From Mucilaginibacter gilvus (GTDB lineage: Bacteria; Bacteroidota; Bacteroidia; Sphingobacteriales; Sphingobacteriaceae): a DNA stretch of 64,000 bases. This document shows positions 34,849 through 45,000 of the stretch, piece by piece. The position numbers and the translations under genes were made by a program. The notes beneath the pieces were generated by a model. That model did no database searches. It was not told where the DNA came from and saw nothing but the letters and a program-made list of their open reading frames with translations. Position 1 is the stretch's first letter; each line of letters begins with the position of its first letter. The stretch covers positions 379,653-443,652 of the forward strand of contig NZ_SBIW01000006.1 in NCBI RefSeq assembly GCF_004054195.1, written 5' to 3'.

Positions 34849-35748
34849 ATGAAAAGACTACTTATTGTTATCTCGTTATTTTTTGTAGCCTTCCAAGCCA
34901 TGGCACAGCACCAAGAGGCCAGGAGCAATCCAAAAGATTATATCGGTAAGCATTTCCGTGTAGATACCATAGCTGAGAGTTCGCGGAAATATGGATACCA
35001 TTATTTCGTACTGGACTATACAAAAAGCGCGTTAGATAATGGTTATTATTTTGTTGAACAAAAGGATGGTACTTCTTCAGATTATGAAACACTTGTAAAC
35101 AAAATATTTGTTTGTATCGATGCCGCTAAAGTTCCGGACGGTGCCGATTATTATTTAAAACTCAAAAACGATCAACTCGGAACAACTTATTACTTGTATA
35201 GTAGCATTTTATTTGAGGTTTACTGCATTGAGGACGAAGAAAACTTAAAACGTGAGGTGCAAAGAACCGACTCTATTGCACTATCTTACAAAAACAACCC
35301 CTGCTTATTAATTGAGGATGAAAAGGATAACATATCACGTACCAGAGATATAAAAACGCCTTCTTTTATTGACGAGCAGCCGGGATTCGGCTATAAAGAT
35401 CCTGTATTTTTCGGAATTTCTTATGACAAAAGGATAGAAAAAGGCATTACAAGTTACTATGCCGATTTAACAACAAGTACTACCGTACCGTCCCTTACCG
35501 AAAAAGGTGTAATAATACTCCTTAAAAACGGACAGCGTATTTTAAAACCATCAGCCGAAGTGCGTTATAATACTAACAGAAACTCATCTGGTTATTCGGT
35601 AAGCTCCTATATACAACTCTTACCTGCCGACTTAGCGTTACTTAAAGCATCTCCTGCGGTAGAATTTAAGCTTTACACAGACTACGGAAAGGTGGAAAAT
35701 CCGGATATTGTATATAAATTATTTTTGTGCTGGCTGTCGAAAAAATAG
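34849..35748 (+). CDS. Secreted cargo protein, unknown function
   Basis: 299 residues starting MKRLLIVISLFFVAFQAMAQ (signal peptide), an upstream ATG at 34798 adding only non-coding-like leader. The mature protein (HQEARSNPKDYIGKHFRVDT, GYHYFVLDYTKSALDN, then LLKNGQRILKPSAEVRYN) has no family I know. It has its own promoter and terminator inside the prophage tail operon, typical of a moron that could change host surface traits. Confidence 0.6.
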   Translation: MKRLLIVISLFFVAFQAMAQHQEARSNPKDYIGKHFRVDTIAESSRKYGYHYFVLDYTKSALDNGYYFVEQKDGTSSDYETLVNKIFVCIDAAKVPDGADYYLKLKNDQLGTTYYLYSSILFEVYCIEDEENLKREVQRTDSIALSYKNNPCLLIEDEKDNISRTRDIKTPSFIDEQPGFGYKDPVFFGISYDKRIEKGITSYYADLTTSTTVPSLTEKGVIILLKNGQRILKPSAEVRYNTNRNSSGYSVSSYIQLLPADLALLKASPAVEFKLYTDYGKVENPDIVYKLFLCWLSKK

Positions 35749-35753
35749 TTAAA

Positions 35754-35776
35754 ATAAGGCGCTAATCGCGCCTTAT
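35754..35776 (+). terminator. Terminator of the cargo gene
   Basis: 9-bp stem ATAAGGCGC/GCGCCTTAT with 5-nt loop TAATC, 5 bp after the stop codon. It closes the promoter-gene-terminator cassette started at 34792. Confidence 0.75.
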
Positions 35777-35790
35777 AATTTAATCAAATT

Positions 35791-35804
35791 ATGCCATTTG
35801 GCAT
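35791..35804 (+). promoter_or_regulatory. Leader hairpin ATGCCATTTGGCAT, copy 2
   Basis: Same near-palindrome as at 26859-26872 (one base differs) followed by TAAATACATAAAT, 22 bp before the tape-measure start. The pair flanks the structural operon and may be a common translation control site. Confidence 0.6.
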
Positions 35805-35825
35805 TAAATACATAAATCTATAATT

Positions 35826-38325
35826 ATGAACACAGACAATTCTGCAATTAACAACCTTGGAGAGCAAGCCGCGCAGGCTAAAAAAGAGGTTAACGATTTA
35901 ACTGCTGCGGTTAAAATCAACAATGCCGAAACTGAAAAAGTAACAGCGAGTTTTCAGCTTGCTACAGCATCCCTCCAGCAAAGCAAGGATTCGCTTGCGG
36001 AATTATCCAAAAAATACGAAATTTTAACCCGTACCCAAAGCGATAATACCAAACAGGCCAAAGACCTTAATACCCAAATAGGCAAAGTTTCTGCTACTAT
36101 TGCCGAGCAGGAAAAAAAGGTATCTAAAAGCAGGGAGGTTTTCGATCTCCATAAAAAAGCTTCGGAAGCATTAAGCTCTTCATTCAATAAATTAAAAGAT
36201 ACATCCGGCAGCTTTGGCGAGGCGTTGGGGCAAGCAGCGAGCGGTTTCGAAACTTTAAAATCCGGGTTATATATCGCAAAAGTGGGCTTCCAGGGCATGG
36301 GGGCCGCAATTAAGGCAACGGGATTCGGGTTATTGGTATTGGCCATTAACTTGGTCATAGAGAAAATCCAGCAGTCCAAACCCATAATGGATATGATAAC
36401 CGGCGTAATTGCCGGCATTGGTGCCGTTGTAAATGTGGTTAAAGACGCCATTTGGGATATGGCAACGAACATTGGTAAAATAGGCGATTTTTTTCACCAC
36501 CCCATGGATAGCATACAAAATTCAGTAATACCATGGCTACCGCCGCAGTAAGCGCATATAAGCTTGTTCAGGCCCAGGAGAAGCTAAAAACGGATACCAT
36601 ATTTCAGGAAGCTGATAACGAAAGAATTAAAGATCGTATGCAAGCTTTAAAAGACATAGCTGGTAGCGAGAAGGCGACTCAACAGGCGAGAACAAATGCG
36701 TTGACCGAACTGGCGAAACTCAATAAAGATTACGCTGATAAGAACGAAATACTTCAGGACCTCGCGTTAGCAAACGCCATTAAACGCAATAACACAAGCA
36801 ATAAGCTGAGAAACAACGATATATTGAATTTGAAAACAAACGGAACATTAGCTGCAGCTGAACTTTTGAAAAATGGCAAAATTGACGAGAAACAATTTAA
36901 CGACCTGAAAAAAGTTTTTGATGACAGAAAGACGTTACGGCAGGATGAAACTGAGCACCAAAAAGCTTATTTGGATGGCATGCAGCAAATTGAGGACGCG
37001 AACGCCGCAAAAAACAAACAATGACAAGACGAAGCCAACCAGGCAAGAGAAAAAACAAACGCTGCTAAACAAACAGCCATGGAAATGGAGAAGGAAGCAA
37101 TACGCCATGGGCTGCAACTTACATTTGAAGCCTATGGCAACGAAGTGCTTACAGAGAAAGAACATTACGACTCCCAGCGTGCTTCACTATCAAAATTATT
37201 AACTGATAAATTAATTGATCAAACTAACTTTAATAAAATTAGCGCAGAACTGGAAAAGGAACATCAGGCCAGCCTTAGCGCTATTATTAAAAAATATAAA
37301 GAAAATGATGAAGCGGCGGTTGCGCAAGCAACTACCGACTTTGAAAACCTGCGCATAGCCGGTATGCAGGAGGGTGCAAAAAAGCAAATAGCGGTGCTAA
37401 CGCAGTAGTTTAAGGAGAGTAAAGAAGCTATTGAAAAGAATAATAAAGAATTAGACCAGCAAACAACAAAATTGGAAGCCGCGCTAACACATGCGCGCAA
37501 GCAAAACAACCAGGACGAGATCGCAGGATTGACAATGCATTTGGCTGCTATAGAGATATTAAAAGCAAAAAACGTTGAAAAAATTGCGGATAAAACCTTA
37601 CAAAATAAGGATAAAATTAAAATCATCAACAACGAGGCCAATCAAAATGAGCTGTTAAATACAGACCAGGCAGCTATAGACGCAGCCAAAGGGCAGGCAG
37701 CCAAACTGGAAGCACAAAAAAAATTGATCCGGGATAAGGCAGCGTATGAAATAGAACTCGCTACAGACAATCAGGAAAAAATAAAACAGATAAACAATAA
37801 AACAAACTCCCAGATAGATGAGCTTGACAAGCAGCACGAAAAGCAACGTGCAGAGCGGGCAATACAAACGGCGCAAACAATTGCCAATGCGGCTATAACT
37901 ATTGTAAGCAACAACATCAAATGGCAAAGTGATGCCAAAATAAAGGCGCTTGAGAGAGATAAGATAAACGAACTGAGCAACAAAAATCTTACTGCAACAC
38001 AACGAAAAGCAATTGACGACAAGTATCAGAAAAGAGAAAACCAGGAAAAGGTAAAAGCCTTTAAAGCAAACCAGAAAGTACAGGTGGCACAAGCGCTGAT
38101 AAATGGTGCAATTGGTGTGCAAAAAACAATTGCAGAATGGGGTATGCCATTTGCAATACCCAGCCTTATACCTGTCGTTGCGAGTACCGCAGCTCAGGTG
38201 GCCACCATAGTTGCCCAAAAACCACCTGCATTTGCCAAAGGCGGGCATTTTGTATCCGACGGTCGCGGTGCCCTCCTGCCCGGCTACAGCCGTACCGATA
38301 ATACCAACGCCTACCTGCGCGTTCA
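35826..38325 (+). pseudogene. Tail tape-measure protein, broken
   Basis: Starts MNTDNSAINNLGEQAAQAKK: a long coiled-coil protein with a hydrophobic segment (YIAKVGFQGMGAAIKATGFG, LLVLAINLVIEKIQQSK), typical of tape-measure proteins that set tail length. The first frame ends at 36551 and coding continues in another frame from about 36530 (one frameshift). In this second frame two stop codons interrupt it: TGA at 37022-37024 and TAG at 37406-37408; sequence after each continues as coiled coil. The end, AFAKGGHFVSDGRGALLPGY, is the usual near-C-terminal tail motif but is cut at about 38320, where lysozyme sequence begins. Non-functional. Confidence 0.85.
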
Positions 38326-38490
38326 ATGTTATTGCAGAAACTCAATAAGCTCGATTATATTGGAGCAGCAAACCAGCTTTTACTTTGGGATAAAATAACC
38401 AGTCCGGCGACGGGTAAAAAAGTGACCCATAATTCGCTTACCAGCCGCCGAAAACAAGAACGTGAACTATTTTTAACACACGCTGTATGA
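38326..38490 (+). pseudogene. C-terminal fragment of a GH24 phage lysozyme
   Basis: From 38320 onward the frame changes and reads RSMLLQKLNKLDYIGAANQ, then LLLWDK and HNSLTSRRKQERELFL before the stop TGA at 38488-38490. This is the typical last 55 residues of T4/lambda-type endolysins (LLKKLN, AAxxLLxWDK, SRRxxERxLFL). The catalytic front part is gone. The join with the tape-measure tail at about 38320 is a deletion junction. The stop overlaps the start of the next gene (ATGA), as in intact lysis cassettes. Confidence 0.85.
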
Positions 38491-38735
38491 CAACATTCGA
38501 ACACAGCGAACTAAAAGGCATCACCATCAAAAACATCGCGGTCACTATATTAAGCACCGCAAGTATTGTGGCATCGGTAATGACGACTTACTTTGAATTA
38601 AAGGAAGACATTGGCAATGTAAAAACCCAGCAGGATGCGCAAACTCGGGTAAACGAGATTCGTTTGAAGGTATTGGAAGGGCAGGTTGCACTTTTGCAAC
38701 GCGAAGTTGAAAACATTAAATCGGGCAAACAATGA
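38487..38735 (+). CDS. Small membrane-anchored lysis-region protein
   Basis: 82 residues starting MTTFEHSELKGITIKNIAVT: one membrane helix (IAVTILSTASIVASVMTTYF) and a coiled coil (ELKEDIGNVKTQQ, then VLEGQVALLQREVENIK). Start overlaps the lysozyme stop (ATGA) and the end overlaps the next start (ATGA). Size and place fit a spanin- or holin-like factor, but the function is not shown. Confidence 0.6.
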   Translation: MTTFEHSELKGITIKNIAVTILSTASIVASVMTTYFELKEDIGNVKTQQDAQTRVNEIRLKVLEGQVALLQREVENIKSGKQ

Positions 38736-39193
38736 GCGTCATATCCTTTTTAACCAGGCTTTGGAATAACATTCGTTCTCTATTTAACAGACTACCCGCT
38801 AAAGTAAAAACCGCGGTGCATCTCGGCGTAATTATTACCGAAAACATCAAGGGTTTTGTTGATTCACCGTTGGCTGATGTGTTAACAGATATTATTCCCG
38901 GCGATATCGACGACAAAATAAAACAAACGCTACGTGCAGGGTTACCGATACTTCTAACCAATTTAAAACTGGCTCAAAACTGTAGCGCTTCCTCCGATCC
39001 GCAAGACATCACCAATTGTGCCATTAAAACACTGCAAACTATGACCGGCGAAATTAAAAATGCTTACCTGCATAATTTATCTGTACTGATAGCCCAATTA
39101 GCCGCCGATGGCAAATTAAGCTGGAGCGATGGTGTTTGCATTGTAGAATGGTATTACCAGCAGCAATACAAACGCCTTAAATCAGTCGCCTAA
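38732..39193 (+). CDS. Phage-related protein, unknown function
   Basis: 153 residues, starting MSVISFLTRLWNNIRSLF. It has a helical, partly amphipathic first half (LPAKVKTAVHLGVIITENIK) and a C-terminal helix bundle with WYYQQQYKRLKSVA. Translation is coupled to the preceding gene by overlap. It ends the prophage; the neighbour to the right is on the other strand and broken. No family named. Confidence 0.55.
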   Translation: MSVISFLTRLWNNIRSLFNRLPAKVKTAVHLGVIITENIKGFVDSPLADVLTDIIPGDIDDKIKQTLRAGLPILLTNLKLAQNCSASSDPQDITNCAIKTLQTMTGEIKNAYLHNLSVLIAQLAADGKLSWSDGVCIVEWYYQQQYKRLKSVA

Positions 39194-39199
39194 ATACGG

Positions 39200-41254
39200 C
39201 TACCTACCGCCTTTCTTTAGCTTCATTTGGCTGAAGCAGTTATCATCAGTTTTACAGAGTTCCATTTGCACACCTGCGGGGGTTTTTAATTTAGTAGGAT
39301 CCCACAAACCACTGGCAAACAAGAAATCCAGTCGGCATGGTCATCCTCCTGGCCAGTATCAAACCAGTATCGTATGGGGCAATTGGCAACCCTTATGTAA
39401 AAACCGCCCTGTTTCTCTTGCGGCAAATGGTGGTGATGCACATTGATTGCATGGCCTATCTCGTGGGTAACGGTATAACTGATGAGTAACGGCAAGTTCC
39501 TTGCAGCTTGAGGATCAGCTACATTTGAAAGCGTCATTGGGTCGAGGTTTACATGATAAAGTTGGTTGGAATGTAATAGTGCTTATTTATGCTCTTATTG
39601 AAATTATCGTTTCCTTCAGGGCGCTTGGGCAGGTACCATGTACGCAGATTTACAACCTGCTCGTTAAAATGCGTAATATCGTAAGTCCATATCTCCACAA
39701 AATCTGTTTCGGCAGGTGGTTGAGCACCGGTATAAGCATCGGTTTAGGCAAATATAGGGGCGGTAGAACCAAGCTACTGTTTTTTGTGATTACCATCATC
39801 GTTATCAAGTACGCTGGATGGGTTTTGTGTATCATAACAATAAATAACCACGCCATCAGTATGGTGATAGGTAGGGCTGTTCCAATTAACGCAGCGACCA
39901 TAATGGGCATTTATACCCTCTTCTGCTAAGGCGTAAATGGACGACGTAAAATGGTAAACGGTTACTTTGGTAAGCTTGCCGTAATTAAGTGCGCCTTCCC
40001 GTACCGACGATTTAAACATTTTTCCGAAGGCAGATTTATCGGTAAGGCCAACGGTAAACAATTCCTTTGTTTCTGGTGTAAAACGGGTGTATTCGGGATT
40101 ATCATCCTTATCCTCGGTCATAAAACCGCGATACTCGTCTATCAGGCTAATATCGTCACCGGGGTGATTGTTATCGGCAACAAATCCTCATCCCAATCCA
40201 TTTTATATTTCTTGCCCGAAATATGCACCTTGGTTTCCCAGGCATCTGCCAGTTTATTCTCGTCCTTATCAAAGCGAATGGTAAGATAACCAACCGCTTG
40301 CTCATAATATGGGTGCGCCATAATTACCTGTCCGTTATCAAGTGTTACTTCGGCATACAGCTTACCCAATGAGCCGTAATCCAAGCTCATTATTTTGATG
40401 AACCGTCTGCACCCTTCCCATCTTCCGTAACGGCTACACTATCATCTGCCAATGACTTTTTAAAGTTAGGATCATCCTGTACCGATTCAGCTAAGCGAAG
40501 ATCTTTGTCTCTAGTTGGATGGACAGATTGCAATGGGTAATTACTGCAAATGCCGGGGTAGCGGGTAACCTCTTTTAGCTTACATTTAACGGTATACTTG
40601 CCGGCGTATAACTTTGCGGCATTTGCCTTATCATGAACTACAATGTTGAACATACTCTTATCGTCACCCTTTTCATCGCCGCTGCCATCTACCTTTGCTC
40701 CCATGGGCACCCAGTATTCTTAGTCGAAAGTAGCAACGAGTTTAATCACAACGTCATAGTCGGCAATCGGTTCGCCAATAAACGCGGTAAAAGTTTCCGC
40801 AATGGTATCCAAATCATCGTGCTGTGTTTTGTTGCACGTAATCTTAAAACCGCGTGGCGTTTTTACCACTTTAGCAAAAGCAGTATTTGGGTCATTGCGA
40901 ACAGGCCCCGCACCGGCCAAAGTAGCCTGCGACATATCTGTTGTGCCCCCCGCCCACACTCGCACCTTCTATATGGTCTACCTTGTTGCCACCCTCTTCA
41001 ATAGTTCAGATAATAGTGAGATCGGCTCCTGCACCAACCGTTGCATAATGCTGCTGCGGATCTTACATAAAACTGAAAGTAATGTTATTGATGGATTTTA
41101 TCCTCACATGGGGCTCACCATAACTTGCATCGCCGGTGAGAGAGTTATCTTTTACTAAGGTTGATGAGAAATTCATCTGTGCGCCAAGCTGCCGGCAGCT
41201 GTTGCCTGCGCGGTCGTCATATATTGCCGGTTTTGCTTTAGGCGTTAGCGGCAT
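39200..41254 (-). pseudogene. Decayed protein gene(s) with HEIGH metalloprotease-like motif
   Basis: Minus-strand block with strong protein-like frames broken by many frameshifts and stops. Readable pieces, right to left: 41254-41063, 40965-40720, 40710-40390, 40390-40142, 40121-39774, then 39700-39550 (EIWTYDITHFNEQVVNLRTW), 39537-39300 with ISYTVTHEIGHAINVHHHHL, and an end KTDDNCFSQMKLKKGGR at 39202. HEIGH is the HExxH zinc-protease core. At 40390 TAATG joins two frames like a stop/start overlap, so two genes may once have existed. In-frame stops include TGA near 41005 and TAG/TAA near 39775. Family not recognised. Confidence 0.75.
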
Positions 41255-41283
41255 TATCCATCACGTCGGTAGAATTATCTGCA

Positions 41284-41799
41284 GTGCGGGGATTGAAAAG
41301 CACATTGAACTTGCGTGTGCCTGTTCGCCTCATACAAAACGGGTGCCTTGCGCGAAATATTACCGGCATCGAACTATGTAAAAAAGTAAAAACAAAGTAC
41401 CTGGCCATACAGGTTATCGCGCTCAGCATCAACAACCAGCCCGGCATCATTCGCAAGATGATCGCCGGTGGCGCATCCGGCTATGTACTGAAAGATGCAG
41501 GCAAGCATGAGATATTTGAAGGCGTAAAAGCCGTAATGAAATGTAAAACCTATTTCGGCAGCTCGTGTCGGAAGTACTCCGCAAGCCCGACCTCCCCGCC
41601 GCCCCCCCCCGCTCTCACCCGCCGCGAAAAAGAAGTACTCGAACTCATCGCCGATGGCAACACCAACCAAGAGATCGCCGATGCTCTTTTTGTGGATGTC
41701 ACTACTATCGATTTTCATCGAAAAAACATGCTGTCTAAATATAAAGTGAAGCATACGGCTGCATTGGTAAAGTTGACGGTAAGTAATAAATTGATATGA
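41284..41799 (+). pseudogene. Truncated LuxR/NarL-type response regulator
   Basis: The readable frame starts inside a receiver domain: ITGIELCKKVKTKYLAIQV, then GIIRKMIAGGASGYVLKDAG, a short proline linker, and the HTH domain REKEVLELIADGNTNQEIAD with VTTIDFHRKNMLSKYKVKH. The first 60 or so receiver residues, including the phosphate-accepting Asp, are missing, so the gene has lost its 5' end, probably at the junction with the decayed block. Cannot act as a normal two-component regulator. Confidence 0.8.
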
Positions 41800-42063
41800 G
41801 GAGGACCTGAGTGTGCCCAGTTGTGAAATAAACCACGAGTTCACACCATAACAGCAAAATAATCGCCATGAACCACGCGGGTTAAGCAACCAACAATTTA
41901 GCGCCAAATAGAACCTGTTACCATCGACTCTGAATTATTTACCTAAACCTGCTTAAATACGTAACTACTATCTTATTCCACCCAATTATAACCTTTGCAT
42001 TGAAAAAGCTCTTCGCTATAACGATTCTTATTATGCTTATCTTGCTGTAGGCTGGTATATAGG

Positions 42064-45000
42064 TTAACCAACAAACACTATTCGCCCGTCTTTTATCAAA
42101 GCGTACTCTAAGTCGACAGCCTTATTTATACCGGCAAGCATAGCAAGCTCAACATTGGCACCCAAACGGTCGAACCCAAACAGTTTGCCCGTTTCGCGCA
42201 CCAGGTCGGTTTTGGCAAGGCTTATTTGGTTTTTAAGGATCGCCCTTACGGCATTCGCTATTTCCTCGGGCGGCAGGTCGTCGGCATCTCTCTTCTGCAT
42301 ATCGTTAAGCGGAACGCGGTAGATCTTGTAACTCCCGGCCTGCTGCCCGTTGTTCCAAAAATATGTACTTTTCCCCTGGCTGGTTTTTGCAATATTCATC
42401 TGATCGAACAAGCTATCGAAATGAGTATTTATTCTCGCCCCCGTCCGCGTTATTCCCCAGGCCGAAAGAACGCGCTTGCTCAGCAGGTTTTTACTTATCG
42501 GCGCTTCGGTTTGCAATACGTTAAATATCTGCGCCTTTATCCTGCCCCTATTTTGTGGGGAAAAGAAATCTTCTGCTGAGGTTAATTGCACGCCATCCAG
42601 CGCACTCACCTCGTAGGTGATGACATTATTTGGTGCAACAACCCTGTTAACCGGTGCGGCAACCGGTGCAAAGCCGGCAGATTTAAATTCGTTATTTGTC
42701 GGTGGTGCTGCCGGTGGTTTTACGGCCGGTGGTTGCGGTGTTTTATTTTTATTTTCTTCGGCGAGGCATATAGCCGCTACAATGCCTCCGATAACCTTGT
42801 CCGGTTTTTCCCACCACTCGGTAGAGAATATTTTGTGGATGTTCCAGCCCAACAATTTCAGCACATCTACCTGCACAATTTCCCTGTCGCGAGATGTTTT
42901 GGCGCTTTGGTAGCTTTTGCCATCGGTAAGTACCCCTAAAATATATCCCGTCCGGTTTTCCTTATCAACAATACCCAAGTCTATTTTGTAGGCCGAGCAG
43001 CCTATCTGGGTGTGCACCTCATAGCCCTGTTTCCGCAACTCTGCGGCTATAAGGTTTTCAAAGGAAGGCCCTTGTTCACTTTTTTCCGCAACCCGTACAG
43101 GCAAGGCCGTTTTTCCTTTTTCGGCGTAAGCCAGGAAGGCCTTAAGCCCCGCCACTCCTTCCGATCCGGAGCGGTTCAGGTCTATCTGGTCGGCGTTTAA
43201 GGTAGAGAATACCTTCATCTCATATCGCGCGCGCGATACTGCTACGTTCAGCCTTCTCCAGCCACCCTCGCGATTTATGGGACCAAAGTTTAAGCTTACT
43301 TTCCCAGTTTCGTCCGGGCCATACCCGATGGAAAACAGGATAACATCCCGCTCATCCCCCTGTACATTCTCCAGATTTTTGATAAAAATGGGCTCCTCGC
43401 ATTCCAGGGCTATGCGTTCCAGATCTGGCCGCAGTTTAAACACATCGGTCAGCAGGTCCTCTACCAGTATTTGCTGTACCGAACTAAAGGTTACAATACC
43501 CATACTCCGTTTCGCCAGTACGGGGTCTGAGAGCCTGCGAATCACTTCATCAACAATGGCTTTTGCCTCAAACTTATTCTGCCGCGATCTGCCTTTATCG
43601 TAATAGCCCTCCACCTTTACAAAAGTTACCTTGCTCACAATATCATCGGTAGATGGAAAAGTAAGGAGTTTATTATCGTAATATTTGGCATTACTGAACG
43701 CTATAAGGCTTTCGTGCTTGCTCCGATAATGCCACAATAGGTGGTGCGATGGCATGGATAGCGCCAGGCAATCGTCCAAAATGCTTTCCAGGTCTTCTTT
43801 ATCAATGTTCTCTTCGTCGATATTGTTGGTAGAGAAGAAATTAGTAGGCGGCATTTGCTTAGGGTCGCCCACCACAATTACGGTGGTGCCGCGGGCTATA
43901 GCGCCAACGGCTTCACAGGTAGGCATCTGCGATGCCTCATCAAACACAACCAGATCAAACTTCACGCTGTCTGCATCAAAATATTGGGCTACCGATATCG
44001 GACTCATCAGCATACAGGGCGTAAGGCGATGCAGCAGGTTTGGAATGGCATCGAAGATTTTACGGATAGACATGGCCCTGCCATTGTTGCGGATGGTACG
44101 TTGCAGTATCCCTATCTCCGAACTTTGCGATGCCTCCTGTGTAAAGGAGGGAATCCGTGCGGCCAGGCGGGCGTAAAGCTCTTGTTTTGTCAGTTTTTCA
44201 AAATTACTGCTGATATCCCTGAACCGTTTTATTTTTTCCTGGAACAAGCTGGAGTTGAATGTTGCCAGTTGCGGTGTACGCTCTATAATATATTCGGCCG
44301 CGGAGCGATAAAACCCTTTCTCAAACTGCATTACAAGATCCGCGCTCTGTACCGCGCCATTTTCGTAAGCGGCTATCAGCGGTTGCAGGTCTGTTTCAAT
44401 GGCGCGCTCTTTTACGGCCAGCCAGTTGTACCAATCTTTTAAAGCATCCAAATGCTGTAGCCAGCCACCTGCCATTTGGGAAAGCTCAATTTTCCAATCA
44501 ACAGCGCTGTTTTGCATAGAACCAAAATTGATCCCCAACAAATTATGCAGCACGGTTTCTACTTCGGCAATATTGCCGGTGGTTTGGAGGTAATCGCCCA
44601 GTAGTTTTTTATGTTCGGTGGCATAGGCTTTGCTTCCTTCAGAAAATTCACCGGCCAGTGCCGTGCGCCAGGTTTTTAACCCGGCGCTACCCACTATGCC
44701 TGTTGCAGCGCGATTCATTTGGATCACCTGCTGGCAGCTGCTTTCAATTTTAGTCCAATCGCATTCTCCGTTTTGCCACATAAAGCCCAGCAACGGGGGC
44801 AACGAGGTTGCTTTATCAATTATGTCCTGCTCTTCGCGGTAAGCAATTATTTGCTGCAAAACCGCGGGTACATCGTCATTACCAATGGCCCCGCCCAATG
44901 TTAATTTCGACAGTTTTTTTAACAACGAACGCTGTGCTAACCAACGCGGTAAAAACCATTTAACGTCAGCTATATTCCATTCGCTCAGTGTTTGGGCAGC

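Noticed and set aside
37022..37408. TGA and TAG in the tape measure as recoded sense codons
   Set aside because: Recoding is known in some Bacteroidota phages, but intact genes here end in TGA and TAA, and a frameshift also breaks the gene. Mutational decay explains all three lesions.
37655..38326. 223-codon minus-strand frame opposite the tape measure
   Set aside because: Cys/Phe/Tyr-rich composition typical of the antisense of a lysine/glutamine-rich coiled-coil gene.
41063..41254. Separate intact small genes in the 39.2-41.3 kb block
   Set aside because: The pieces continue into one another across frameshifts and stops, and the sequence character carries on, so they are fragments of one or two decayed genes.
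41980..42063. Signal-peptide-like frame TTGAAAAAGCTCTTCGC before the helicase stop
   Set aside because: Only 16 codons, no ATG start and a stop right after the hydrophobic part; too little for a gene.
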